From: Bugula neritina
Lineage: Eukaryota; Bryozoa; Gymnolaemata; Cheilostomatida; Bugulidae
Length of the DNA: 64,000 nucleotides
Reading direction: 5' to 3'
Assembly (NCBI GenBank): GCA_964035545.1
Contig: OZ037766.1
Span: 29,967,140-30,031,139, forward strand
Shown here: piece after piece, positions 8,554 to 22,315 of the stretch
How positions within the stretch are numbered: position 1 is the stretch's first letter
Layout: the number at the start of each line of letters is the position of its first letter
Program-made: the position numbers and the translations under genes
Notes under the pieces: generated by a model
Databases searched by the model: none
What the model was told of the DNA's origin: nothing
The model's input: the letters and a program-made list of their open reading frames with translations, nothing else

Positions 8554-9249
8554 CTACAGTACATATAATATAAATACAGAGTCTCTATAGGTTTTATGGT
8601 TGCACAGTAAGAGTTTTTTTGAGTGTCGGCAGGTTGATAAGAGTTCGTTTCGCTTGTTTAGAGTACACATGGTAGGTTTGTATAAAATAAAAAAACATTC
8701 CCACAGGCATAAATTACACCTTTTGGTAATTGTGTTGTATGGTTTTGCTTTCCTCAACATTTTCCAACTTATATTGCGTTTAATGTTTTTGTTAGTTAGT
8801 TGCCAAGTGTATTTGCTAAGTTCTGTTTGATTTGCTTTTTCTTTGTTTTTAAATGATGATTTGTGGTTTGCGTATCTTAGTTTGAACGGTCCTTCACTCA
8901 GGCCAATGTATGTTGCAGGCTCGTTTTCGGTAGTTTCTACAGTTGCTTGGTATATTACTCTGCTCTCCTGACAGTTTTCTTCCAGTGTACAACTTTCTTT
9001 TTCTCTGCAGTTGCAGTTTTTTCTGGGGGTTTTGTTTTGTTGCTTCTGTTTCTCTGTTTTTCTGATATTCTGTTTTTGTGGGCGTCTAAATTATGGTCTG
9101 TTTTATGTTTGGCATGCAGCTGTAGCTAACTTTTATATTGTTTTTGTTGATTATTTTATAGAGTGGATGTTCAGATTTTAAAGAAGTTTTTTTGCAATTT
9201 TTGTGGTTACATATTGGCTGTGTGTTGGATTGTACCAATCTACTTTTTT
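8554..9249 (-). mobile_element. Penelope-like retroelement remnant with GIY-YIG endonuclease (unit 1/2 junction)
   Basis: Read on the minus strand, three successive frames match the 3' coding end of an endonuclease-bearing Penelope-like element. The first (from about 9249) has Asp-Trp-Tyr-Asn-Pro and ends at a stop. The second has His-Pro-Leu-Tyr-Lys-Ile and Val-Ser-Tyr-Ser-Cys-Met and ends at TAG (9088..9086). The third is open for 178 codons from 9090 to the stop at 8554. It holds a Cys-x-Cys-x5-Cys-x5-Cys linker, a GIY-YIG core (Val-Ile-Tyr, Thr-Tyr-Ile-Gly, then an Arg and Asn-His), a Cys-Asn-Leu-Cys-Leu-Trp-Glu segment with the likely catalytic Glu, and Leu-Asn-Lys-Arg-Asn-Glu-Leu. Almost all of the reverse transcriptase is missing and two frameshifts separate the pieces, so it is a dead 5'-truncated copy. 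It lies between the divergent lectin promoters. Confidence 0.78.
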
Positions 9250-11340
9250 ATATTATATATATGTTCAACCATTCAACCACTGAGCATTATAACCTATGAA
9301 ATCTCAAAATGGTAATAAAGTCTGCTTTGTCCTTTCTTCGACCATAAAAATTAATCTTTTTAACCTAAAAGGTGAACCCTAAGCTTTGCATATACATTTT
9401 ATATTTATTCAAACATATTATACAACGTGCCCATAAATTTTTTGTCAAAATTTCATCTGCTCCTACAAAATAAAAATCGGAGATGCATTTTATGTGGTGG
9501 TGACACATTTAGAACTTTGTTTACCAGATTAATTTGTCTGCAATTTTATTGGCTAATATGTTCTCACAAGGCTAATACTAATTGGCTTGCACAGCAGAGT
9601 TTTATTGATGATGAAGTTTTCCTTAAATTAAGGTGATGCAATCAAATACCAAATAGCTAAACGATCATGATAATGACATGGTATACATAATATTAATGGC
9701 CTGCGAGATATACTTAATATATGCAAATCGTTCATTACACTAAAAACCATTAGAACAGGATTCTACATGGTTTAATGTCAAAAAGTCATGCCATTAATTA
9801 TCTTGTCACTGAGTAATTGTTGACAATAAAACACAAGCTATCTTTTAGCCAATAAAATAGCTGGTTTATATGATATATTGAGTAACAGGTTGCTCAACTA
9901 TAGTGATGATGCATGACAAAAATGAATTTTTTCGTGATGACATCAGTAATATTATGTATATTATAAATTACTAGTGAAAAGCTATAATTTATACTTTCAT
10001 CATTTAGTCTCAGTGCAGCTGCTCTAATTATTGGTATTAATAAAATTATATTGTAAGCACTAAGAGATGACGCATATATATATGCTTCAAATCAGAAAAT
10101 AAAATTCTAATTTTCTTCTCCCATATATAGTACTTAAGGTATTTAGAAATTTTTTTTGAACGGCATCTTTAAAACAATTCATTTTTTCAGTCTAACTTTT
10201 AATAGCCATATCAGCTACTGTGTAATCAATTAGGTGGTAGAATGCGTAGAATCAACTCTCTTGCATTGAAAATAAATATTATATTATAGACCTTCAATTA
10301 ATGCTTTCTTTTAACTTTAACTACAATTAAATTTGTATACATATTCTCCTTATAATACTAAATAATTCAAGTGATCAATAATACCAATGAAGTATTTTGA
10401 TCTTATATTTAATTTTACCAACATTTCATAAAAGCAGCTATTCATTCAACCAGGTACCAACTCAGCTTTTTGCAAGCCACAGGCCACTACTGAGTAGTAT
10501 TTGAGTTAAAAATCAAACAAATTTATATTGCTAAGCGAATCTTACCACGAATCAACATAAATAACTGCATATCTATGTGCATGATGAAGATATAGCACCT
10601 TTGTGTATTATAATATTATCTGTACTTCATACAGTTGAATGAAAAAAAGATTTTCCCAATAAAACACAGATTATTAGAACTTTAGTTTCAATGCTTAGGT
10701 TGAAATATAAAATAATTACAAAATAGAAGATGTGACACAGATGACTACTTTATATTTTTACCACTTGAAGAGTAAGTTATTAACTAGGCAAATTACTCAT
10801 AATCTGGATCATTAAATATGGAACTGATCACTGGGTAAGGACCTATAAATCTGACAATTAATCTCTATAATACGATATGAACGCAGAAGTAGCATACACT
10901 ATTTTTCAACAGCCTGCTATAACTGTAACATATTATCATTACAGGATGTTCCAATTTTACAATTTTACTTTCTTTATTAGTGTGGTATTAAAACTTAAAT
11001 AATGCTGATATAGTGTAAAAATGCAAATATTTCACCAAAAGCTTGACGGGGTGATTTTAATATGTTGACTACAAGTTGCTTACTAAAGTATACTTTCAAC
11101 TTTTACCTTTCACCACTATGTCCCCATAAGTCAAGTAGCTGATACAACTTGCTTGCTGTTTATCTATAATTGATTAGTTTGATGGGCTGAAGAAAAGACA
11201 ATCTGCATATTGTCATTAATTGTAGCTATCTTACAAATCTTATTTTTATTTTAAAGTCATCCTGCTATGACTCACTATAAACACTTATGTTGCAAATTAT
11301 ATTTAGCAATAATTTGGTAATGAAGCTCCTAGAACATCAA

Positions 11341-11391
11341 CCAATCAGATAGCTGAGTTACATGGTAATCGCTTAAAGATTTGGTATATAA
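11341..11391 (+). promoter_or_regulatory. Lectin A promoter (unit 2)
   Basis: CCAAT at 11341..11345 and TATATAA at 11385..11391, 76 bp before the ATG at 11467. Confidence 0.7.
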
Positions 11392-11466
11392 GGAGAAGGT
11401 TGAGATTTAATAAACAAATCAGTACTGAATATCAGTTACACTACAAGAGAAACTAGAACTATTACT

Positions 11467-12560
11467 ATGAGGAAGAGCATAGCCTGTGGTCTACTATTGG
11501 CAGCAGTTTTTGCTGTCTCTGTTGATCTGAGTGATGCAACTTGTGGACGTAAGTAAAATATGGACTTATCAAATCCTAATTTCAGAGTTGAAAATATTAA
11601 TTAAATGCTTATCATCAATTACTATATTATAGTATATACAAAGTATTAGCTAATATTTATGCATATAAGCTAACTTTAATGAGTTTCTAAGCGTTTGAGC
11701 AATAAATTGTCGTATTAAAACAAATGATAGTTTTTAAGTCCAATAAAAACATTTGTTTGAGTTTGAAAAGTTAATGAGACAGTAGAACTGTATTAAAAAC
11801 TAAACATTTGTAATCTACAAAAAATTTCTTTCATATTTAATAAAAAAATTATCCCTATCCTAAATGACATGATATTTAATGTTTAAAAAGTTTAGTTTAA
11901 TCCCGAGTATTTTTTCAGATGGAGTAAACTGCCCCAGTGGGTATCTCCACAATCCACATTCTAGCACCTGCTACAAAATTGTTACATTGTCAAAGAACTG
12001 GGATAATGCCAAAGCCTACTGTGAAGGAAATGGAGACAGACTTGCTGTGTTTGACAGTACTGACTCTATTTCTTGGGCTAAACACATGAGAAAAACTCAC
12101 TCAGGTAAATTACTATAATATAACTTTCAAAATATATTATGATAAAACGTTTGCTTTTTTGAGTGCACATTTATATTGAAATATAGCTCCCCTATCATAG
12201 TTCGAGCAAAAATGGTTTATATTATTGCAATGAAATAAAAGTAATACTCCGATATTTTTGTTTAAGAAAAAAAGATCATTGGCTAGAGCTAATATAGAAA
12301 ATATTTTTACCCTATTTTATGCAGCATGGAAAGGGCATATCAACAAATACATTTGGATTGGCGGAAGAAACTATCATGGTGTCTGGCAATGGGATGGGAA
12401 ACTCAAGAAAGACATAGTTGTAGAGGACTGGTACCCCCAACGCCCCAACAATTTAGGAGGTCCTCAAGACTGTCTCGGTCTATTTGCTGATAGTAATGAC
12501 CTCAAGTGGGATGATGGAACCTGCACTTCTGCGGAATATTTTATGTGTGAAAAATATTAA
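11467..12560 (+). CDS. C-type lectin A (unit 2)
   Basis: join(11467..11548, 11919..12104, 12325..12560). The protein is identical to lectin A of unit 1, with intact splice sites and stop. The nearest neighbour upstream is the Penelope-like remnant at 8554..9249; downstream is a SINE. Confidence 0.88.
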
Positions 12561-12913
12561 CTAATAGAATAATTCAAACACTCTTTCTGTTTGTCACATC
12601 ACAATAGCATGTATGTACTTTCAATAATGATCGAAGTTTTCTTTTGACAAGTGATAAATTTTTGCATTGTTTTAAAAATAAATATATTCATGCAGAGTAT
12701 ATTCAGCTAATTGTGTCTTTACAAAACTAAAGTTATATCAGATACATTTTGCATTAACGGAAAGCAAATAATTATAATTCATTATAGTTGATCTTACCTT
12801 TAAAAAGAATTTTCAAAACTTAAAATTCAATTCTTTAAGCATTTTTGAATGTTAATACCTTTACATATCTTTATAAACATTAATAAAATAACCTTTGAAT
12901 TATTGTAAAAAGG

Positions 12914-13311
<398 letters not shown>

Positions 13312-15334
13312 TGTATGTATATATATGGCTATCACGGCTAGCACCATCGCAGCAAGCATATGCATCGTGCCATAATGTATGGAGAGGGAGACTGAGGAGT
13401 TGTCCTTTCGATAATAATACTACAAAATCTCTACATCATAATTATTTTCTCTGATCTAGTTAAAACCTCTTAGATACAGGGTATTGAAAATTTAGTTTGC
13501 TCGTTTCAGCCATGAAAATTTTTTTAAAACTCTCATAACTGCATTTTGTAAATTTGACAATTGCAAATTTGCAGTGTATATTTAAAAACTAAAAACCTTG
13601 TGAACCGATAACTTAGTGTTTAGATGCATGTTCATAAGTGTTATAATGGCACATAGAGTTCACTTCTTATTAGCTATAATTAGTAGTTATATAATGATTT
13701 CTATGTGAATCATGCATTTCCTTCTTATTGTCATAGTCAGCATCTATATATAATGCTTGTGTATATATAGTTATTGCTTATAAACGGTTAGTAATAGTTG
13801 CTATAATAGATTCCAAAGTGCTATTGCCATCTTATATTCATAGTAGTTGTACCAAATAAATCAACATGTAATACATTACAAGTCAGCACCATCTTGTCAC
13901 ACACAATCACACATACCATTATACCAATAAGCTAGCTTAGTTTGTATACTTGTAGAATTCCAGTGCCTTTAAATGCTATTGACTAAAACTTTTAAACTTC
14001 TATCATTACTAATCCAGTTGCATACCATTGACAAAAAAAGACATGAACTAAATAAGTAGTTCATTGAACAATATTAAACTTTTAAATTCTATCTTCATTT
14101 GTGCTTTGATGCAAAGCACTGAACTTACGAAACTTATTCAACAGGTGGTTAATGGAATTTCATTTTTTTTTAACTTTTTGTGATGCTGTTAAACAAATTA
14201 TAGTCGTTTTCTATTCAATTACAACCTTATCTAATAAAGCATCTACAGAATTGCACTACTATAGGAAACCATGCAGGCTGATATACGTTTTGGATAATTT
14301 GCATTCAATTTGTTCATTAAACTATCAATTTAGTAATCTGATATGCTCATTTGCTACTCACCCAACGCTGTCAGAGCTGACCAAATTATGTTAGAATTTG
14401 CTGTTATGCTAGTTGAGCAAGGCAGAGAGAAGCAATGGCAACAATATCAACAAAAAAATCAGGCTTGTCACTTTTGGGAATAAAAAGTTATAAAGCTGTT
14501 TATAATAAAATCTTAAAGAATTTACAAGAGTCAAGTGAAAACAGTTTTTGACTTGCTGCTTCAACATGTAGGTTCTGCAAATGCTAAAAACACAATGGCT
14601 GAATACTTATTTTATTTCTCGTCTATTAAAGTAAAAATTACAAATCTAAGTCAATAAGTTTTCTCATAAATTTACTGGCTCATACCCCCATGACCGTTGT
14701 GACCCAGTTACCCCTACACACCATGTGCAGCAAATTAAGACTGAAAATTGAAACTAGTTTTAAGTCATTATAAAATTTTACCAGGCCGTGGTATTTTCTA
14801 GTGATTGTTATAAATATGTAAAGGAAAAAAGGCTGAGAGGGAAACATGCAATGATGAAGTGCATTCAACTGTCATATATATACTGCGTGGTAATTTGTAT
14901 GTGTTTGAGGCTCATGATGAAAAACCATCATGGATTCATATATCCCAATTTGCAAAAAGCTTAAGAGAAAACATAAAAAGCCCAACAAAATTAGAAAAAG
15001 TTTAATTATTTATTTATGTTGTATTTTTTAGCATTTTATTAGTTTAGGGCAAACACATTCTGTATATTAGCAGCTAAATTGCAAAAAATAGCCAAAAAAC
15101 AGAGAGATCGAGTGTGCACTAAAGAAAGTAAAATGGCCCTGATTGAGTTCTACATATGGTTTATGATGTTCGATTCAAACGCATGCAAACATGCTTTATT
15201 GTGCATGACAGCATATTAACATATAATAAACGTATTTATCTCCTTTGCAATATCTAGCCAGTTGTGATTGTTTAGGCTACTCTATATATGATACTTATTT
15301 AAATATTGTTCTACAGCAGATTTTAGTTTTTTTA

Positions 15335-15359
15335 ATATATATATATATATATATATACA

Positions 15360-15427
<68 letters not shown>
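15335..15427. repeat. AT array 2, unit 2 (93 bp)
   Basis: 23-bp AT tract, CACTG interruption, 65-bp TA tract; the same size as in units 3 and 4. Confidence 0.95.
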
Positions 15428-15430
<3 letters not shown>

Positions 15431-15553
15431 ATATACCAAGTAATTGGTTGTAGAAAAATGCTTGAAACAAACAAAAAGTTCCAAAAGCAAAGAAAAATAA
15501 ATAAAAAACAAAAATTATAATTTTTGAAGCCTTTTAATATAGTATATTTATAC

Positions 15554-16639
15554 TTAATATTTTTCACACATAAAATAATGCGCAGCAGTGCAGGTTCCAT
15601 CATCCCATTGAAGATTCTGATTGTTAGCAAATAGACCGAGACAGTCTTGAGGGCCTCCCGCATTGTTGGGACGTTGAGGGTACCAATCCTCTACAACTAT
15701 GTCTTTCTCGAGTTTCCCATCCCATTGCCAGACCCCTTGATAGTTTCTTCCGCCAATCCAGATGTATTTGTTGATATGCCCTTTCCATGCTGCATATAAG
15801 ATAAGATAAAATATAGATGTATTTCACTAGCAGCTTTGTGCAATCCTAAATGCAAGACTATAATATTATTGTTATTTTGCTGATGTTATTTGCCATAATC
15901 TAGACTAAAGCTCGTTTCAAGAAGCATAATATATATAACTATTCCAATATGATTGTGCACTCAAATCCACAATATATCTTTAAAAATTATGAGAATTCAC
16001 CTGAGTGAGTTTTCCTCATATGTTTAGCCCAGGATATAGAGTCAGTACTATCAAACACAGCCAGTCTGTCTCCATTTCCTTCACAGTAGGCTTTGGCATC
16101 ATTCCATTTCTTTGACAACGTAACAATTTTGTAGCAGGTGCTAGAATGTGGATTGTAGATATAGCCACTGGGGCAGTTTACTCCATCTGAAAAAAATATA
16201 TATTTAGAATGAGCCAAAAATTTTAAACTCAAAATATCAAGTCATGTAAGATACAAGTATTATCTTTTATGTGTGACAACATTTTGTGTCAATTATAACA
16301 AGCGTTTGATGATTTTTGCAATAGTCAAAAACCATTAATAATTAATACAACTATTGCTTTTTTAATTTTCCACATTTCTGCTAATCCGTTCATTAAAATT
16401 GTAAAAAAATAATTAGTTCTAATACGTTTATTTATTTCAAGAGCAATGCAAGAACTTATTAAATTTGGTAAATTCTCAACAGTTTAGTTTTACATCTATT
16501 AACATTTTATTTGCAATTCTAAACTTGAACCCTATATAAGAACTTTGCTTTACTTACGTCCACATGTTGCATCACTCAGATCAAAACAGACAGCAATAAT
16601 TGCTGCCAATAGTAGACCACAGGCTATGCTCTTCTTCAT
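15554..16639 (-). CDS. C-type lectin B (unit 2)
   Basis: complement(join(15554..15789, 16001..16186, 16558..16639)). The protein is identical to lectin B of unit 1. Confidence 0.88.
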
Positions 16640-16717
16640 AGTAATAGTTTTAGTTTCTCTTGTAGTGTATAACTGATTTTCAGTACTGATGTGCTTATCA
16701 CATCTCAACACTCTCCC

Positions 16718-16768
16718 TTATATACCAAATCTCAATGTGATTACCAAGTAACTTAGCTACCTGATTGG
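16718..16768 (-). promoter_or_regulatory. Lectin B promoter (unit 2)
   Basis: CCAAT complement at 16764..16768 and TATATAA complement at 16718..16724. Confidence 0.7.
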
Positions 16769-17545
16769 TTGTTTTTTGTCCAGTAAACCGTAAATATATT
16801 GCAAAACCATCACTAAACATTATTTTTTATATATGACTAAATAAATTATGTCTCTTATACGTATGTAGTTATGACAATTTTCTAGGTCTTGTTTTTTTAA
16901 ATTAGCATCAGAAATTATCTTTCAAAAATTGTACATTGCATGAAAGCCCAACAAAAAATTAATTATAATATTTCATTGCATTATATTCTAGTAAACAACA
17001 TCTGTTAGATTTATAATTGAGTGTAAAAGACATTGTTAAAATTATTAGCTTAAAATTTCTGCTAATACAAAAGCTAGACTAGACACTGCTTCTTGCTACT
17101 TGAAGAATCTCTGACAGACTCCATTAATGCATTGCTAAGATGTTGATATAGATTTAAGCTGTCATGTCTATAAACTGTTTATTTGAAGGCTTTATGCTCA
17201 ATAAAAAGTTTTAATGTAGACTTTGTGTAGAAATATATATATATATTATCAAGAAAAAGAGCAATTTAATTAGATATTATTTTATTGTGCTACTAATTAC
17301 TATTAGTTTCATTCCTCTGCAGCACTCTTCAGGCACAATATTGAATTCAAATTTTACATTAAGAAAATCAACATGCTAAACGTACAATGTAAAACATAAC
17401 ACAAACATAGCAGTGGCTTTGGTGTTATATAGGTTTGTAAGTGTTTTTAAATATATAAAAAACATAATGTAAAAACACAATTGATAGTAGATGAAGTTGT
17501 TGTTGGGTGACTATGCTCTGTGGGTATTTGGATATTATTTAATTG

Positions 17546-18241
17546 CTACAGTACATATAATATAAATACAGAGTCTCTATAGGTTTTATGGTTGCACAGT
17601 AAGAGTTTTTTTGAGTGTCGGCAGGTTGATAAGAGTTCGTTTCGCTTGTTTAGAGTACACATGGTAGGTTTGTATAAAATAAAAAAACATTCCCACAGGC
17701 ATAAATTACACCTTTTGGTAATTGTGTTGTATGGTTTTGCTTTCCTCAACATTTTCCAACTTATATTGCGTTTAATGTTTTTGTTAGTTAGTTGCCAAGT
17801 GTATTTGCTAAGTTCTGTTTGATTTGCTTTTTCTTTGTTTTTAAATGATGATTTGTGGTTTGCGTATCTTAGTTTGAACGGTCCTTCACTCAGGCCAATG
17901 TATGTTGCAGGCTCGTTTTCGGTAGTTTCTACAGTTGCTTGGTATATTACTCTGCTCTCCTGACAGTTTTCTTCCAGTGTACAACTTTCTTTTTCTCTGC
18001 AGTTGCAGTTTTTTCTGGGGGTTTTGTTTTGTTGCTTCTGTTTCTCTGTTTTTCTGATATTCTGTTTTTGTGGGCGTCTAAATTATGGTCTGTTTTATGT
18101 TTGGCATGCAGCTGTAGCTAACTTTTATATTGTTTTTGTTGATTATTTTATAGAGTGGATGTTCAGATTTTAAAGAAGTTTTTTTGCAATTTTTGTGGTT
18201 ACATATTGGCTGTGTGTTGGATTGTACCAATCTACTTTTTT
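17546..18241 (-). mobile_element. Penelope-like remnant (unit 2/3 junction)
   Basis: Same truncated element with the same two frameshifts; the endonuclease frame ends at the stop at 17546 and remains open. Confidence 0.78.
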
Positions 18242-18790
18242 ATATTATATATATGTTCAACCATTCAACCACTGAGCATTATAACCTATGAAATCTCAAA
18301 ATGGTAATAAAGTCTGCTTTGTCCTTTCTTCGACCATAAAAATTAATCTTTTTAACCTAAAAGGTGAACCCTAAGCTTTGCATATACATTTTATATTTAT
18401 TCAAACATATTATACAACGTGCCCATAAATTTTTTGTCAAAATTTCATCTGCTCCTACAAAATAAAAATCGGAGATGCATTTTATGTGGTGGTGACACAT
18501 TTAGAACTTTGTTTACCAGATTAATTTGTCTGCAATTTTATTGGCTAATATGTTCTCACAAGGCTAATACTAATTGGCTTGCACAGCAGAGTTTTATTGA
18601 TGATGAAGTTTTCCTTAAATTAAGGTGATGCAATCAAATACCAAATAGCTAAACGATCATGATAATGACATGGTATACATAATATTAATGGCCTGCGAGA
18701 TATACTTAATATATGCAAATCGTTCATTACACTAAAAACCATTAGAACAGGATTCTACATGGTTTAATGTCAAAAAGTCATGCCATTAAT

Positions 18791-18922
18791 TATCTTGTCA
18801 CTGAGTAATTGTTGACAATAAAACACAAGCTATCTTTTAGCCAATAAAATAGCTGGTATCTTGTCACTGAGTAATTGTTGACAATAAAACACAAGCTATC
18901 TTTTAGCCAATAAAATAGCTGG
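18791..18922. repeat. 66-bp direct tandem duplication private to unit 3
   Basis: Bases 18791..18856 are repeated exactly at 18857..18922; all other units carry a single copy (unit 1: 866 bases in from its start is already past the equivalent start). It lies about 1.6 kb upstream of lectin A in unrecognised spacer. Confidence 0.97.
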
Positions 18923-20398
18923 TTTATATGATATATTGAGTAACAGGTTGCTCAACTATAGTGATGATGCATGACAAAAATGAATTTTTTCGTGATGACA
19001 TCAGTAATATTATGTATATTATAAATTACTAGTGAAAAGCTATAATTTATACTTTCATCATTTAGTCTCAGTGCAGCTGCTCTAATTATTGGTATTAATA
19101 AAATTATATTGTAAGCACTAAGAGATGACGCATATATATATGCTTCAAATCAGAAAATAAAATTCTAATTTTCTTCTCCCATATATAGTACTTAAGGTAT
19201 TTAGAAATTTTTTTTGAACGGCATCTTTAAAACAATTCATTTTTTCAGTCTAACTTTTAATAGCCATATCAGCTACTGTGTAATCAATTAGGTGGTAGAA
19301 TGCGTAGAATCAACTCTCTTGCATTGAAAATAAATATTATATTATAGACCTTCAATTAATGCTTTCTTTTAACTTTAACTACAATTAAATTTGTATACAT
19401 ATTCTCCTTATAATACTAAATAATTCAAGTGATCAATAATACCAATGAAGTATTTTGATCTTATATTTAATTTTACCAACATTTCATAAAAGCAGCTATT
19501 CATTCAACCAGGTACCAACTCAGCTTTTTGCAAGCCACAGGCCACTACTGAGTAGTATTTGAGTTAAAAATCAAACAAATTTATATTGCTAAGCGAATCT
19601 TACCACGAATCAACATAAATAACTGCATATCTATGTGCATGATGAAGATATAGCACCTTTGTGTATTATAATATTATCTGTACTTCATACAGTTGAATGA
19701 AAAAAAGATTTTCCCAATAAAACACAGATTATTAGAACTTTAGTTTCAATGCTTAGGTTGAAATATAAAATAATTACAAAATAGAAGATGTGACACAGAT
19801 GACTACTTTATATTTTTACCACTTGAAGAGTAAGTTATTAACTAGGCAAATTACTCATAATCTGGATCATTAAATATGGAACTGATCACTGGGTAAGGAC
19901 CTATAAATCTGACAATTAATCTCTATAATACGATATGAACGCAGAAGTAGCATACACTATTTTTCAACAGCCTGCTATAACTGTAACATATTATCATTAC
20001 AGGATGTTCCAATTTTACAATTTTACTTTCTTTATTAGTGTGGTATTAAAACTTAAATAATGCTGATATAGTGTAAAAATGCAAATATTTCACCAAAAGC
20101 TTGACGGGGTGATTTTAATATGTTGACTACAAGTTGCTTACTAAAGTATACTTTCAACTTTTACCTTTCACCACTATGTCCCCATAAGTCAAGTAGCTGA
20201 TACAACTTGCTTGCTGTTTATCTATAATTGATTAGTTTGATGGGCTGAAGAAAAGACAATCTGCATATTGTCATTAATTGTAGCTATCTTACAAATCTTA
20301 TTTTTATTTTAAAGTCATCCTGCTATGACTCACTATAAACACTTATGTTGCAAATTATATTTAGCAATAATTTGGTAATGAAGCTCCTAGAACATCAA

Positions 20399-20449
20399 CC
20401 AATCAGATAGCTGAGTTACATGGTAATCGCTTAAAGATTTGGTATATAA
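20399..20449 (+). promoter_or_regulatory. Lectin A promoter (unit 3)
   Basis: CCAAT at 20399..20403 and TATATAA at 20443..20449. Confidence 0.7.
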
Positions 20450-20524
20450 GGAGAAGGTTGAGATTTAATAAACAAATCAGTACTGAATATCAGTTACACT
20501 ACAAGAGAAACTAGAACTATTACT

Positions 20525-21618
20525 ATGAGGAAGAGCATAGCCTGTGGTCTACTATTGGCAGCAGTTTTTGCTGTCTCTGTTGATCTGAGTGATGCAACTT
20601 GTGGACGTAAGTAAAATATGGACTTATCAAATCCTAATTTCAGAGTTGAAAATATTAATTAAATGCTTATCATCAATTACTATATTATAGTATATACAAA
20701 GTATTAGCTAATATTTATGCATATAAGCTAACTTTAATGAGTTTCTAAGCGTTTGAGCAATAAATTGTCGTATTAAAACAAATGATAGTTTTTAAGTCCA
20801 ATAAAAACATTTGTTTGAGTTTGAAAAGTTAATGAGACAGTAGAACTGTATTAAAAACTAAACATTTGTAATCTACAAAAAATTTCTTTCATATTTAATA
20901 AAAAAATTATCCCTATCCTAAATGACATGATATTTAATGTTTAAAAAGTTTAGTTTAATCCCGAGTATTTTTTCAGATGGAGTAAACTGCCCCAGTGGGT
21001 ATCTCCACAATCCACATTCTAGCACCTGCTACAAAATTGTTACATTGTCAAAGAACTGGGATAATGCCAAAGCCTACTGTGAAGGAAATGGAGACAGACT
21101 TGCTGTGTTTGACAGTACTGACTCTATTTCTTGGGCTAAACACATGAGAAAAACTCACTCAGGTAAATTACTATAATATAACTTTCAAAATATATTATGA
21201 TAAAACGTTTGCTTTTTTGAGTGCACATTTATATTGAAATATAGCTCCCCTATCATAGTTCGAGCAAAAATGGTTTATATTATTGCAATGAAATAAAAGT
21301 AATACTCCGATATTTTTGTTTAAGAAAAAAAGATCATTGGCTAGAGCTAATATAGAAAATATTTTTACCCTATTTTATGCAGCATGGAAAGGGCATATCA
21401 ACAAATACATTTGGATTGGCGGAAGAAACTATCATGGTGTCTGGCAATGGGATGGGAAACTCAAGAAAGACATAGTTGTAGAGGACTGGTACCCCCAACG
21501 CCCCAACAATTTAGGAGGTCCTCAAGACTGTCTCGGTCTATTTGCTGATAGTAATGACCTCAAGTGGGATGATGGAACCTGCACTTCTGCGGAATATTTT
21601 ATGTGTGAAAAATATTAA
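20525..21618 (+). CDS. C-type lectin A (unit 3)
   Basis: join(20525..20606, 20977..21162, 21383..21618). Protein identical to unit 1; the unit's 66-bp duplication lies well upstream and does not touch the core promoter. Confidence 0.88.
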
Positions 21619-21971
21619 CTAATAGAATAATTCAAACACTCTTTCTGTTTGTCACATCACAATAGCATGTATGTACTTTCAATAATGATCGAAGTTTTCT
21701 TTTGACAAGTGATAAATTTTTGCATTGTTTTAAAAATAAATATATTCATGCAGAGTATATTCAGCTAATTGTGTCTTTACAAAACTAAAGTTATATCAGA
21801 TACATTTTGCATTAACGGAAAGCAAATAATTATAATTCATTATAGTTGATCTTACCTTTAAAAAGAATTTTCAAAACTTAAAATTCAATTCTTTAAGCAT
21901 TTTTGAATGTTAATACCTTTACATATCTTTATAAACATTAATAAAATAACCTTTGAATTATTGTAAAAAGG

Positions 21972-22231
21972 GAGCAGCCATGGTCTAGGGGTTAGAGCGT
22001 TTGCCTAGTAAACATGAAGTCATGGGTTCGAGCCCTGACAAAGGCCATTGGTAATGTTAGGAAAAGCACATAGTCATAATTGTTCCCGTGCCTCATTTAA
22101 ATAAGTCCTTAGCTCCTTTTAACAAAAACCCTTTCTATCACAGATTTCTCACAGGGATAGCAACGATAAACTTGCGTGAGTTGTTTTTGTTGAATCATTT
22201 TAAGAATTTATATTATAAGAATTATATATAC

Positions 22232-22241
<10 letters not shown>
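21972..22241 (+). mobile_element. tRNA-derived SINE (unit 3)
   Basis: Same insertion; box A at 21981..21991 and box B at 22025..22035. Confidence 0.65.

Positions 22242-22303
<62 letters not shown>
22242..22303. repeat. AT array 1, unit 3 (62 bp)
   Basis: A short allele like that of unit 1, although units 2 and 4 on either side carry arrays of about 125 bp. Confidence 0.95.

Positions 22304-22315
<12 letters not shown>

Larger units (their letters stand above)
1..8925. repeat. Tandem array unit 1 (8925 bp)
   Basis: First complete copy of the 9-kb unit; the phase is set by the window start, which lies inside a Penelope-like fragment. Order: 5' part of that fragment, unrecognised sequence, lectin A (+), SINE, AT array 1, unrecognised sequence, AT array 2, lectin B (-), 3' part of the next Penelope-like fragment. 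It is the shortest copy because AT array 1 is only 60 bp here. Base 5641 is A, a site that is A or G among copies. Confidence 0.97.
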
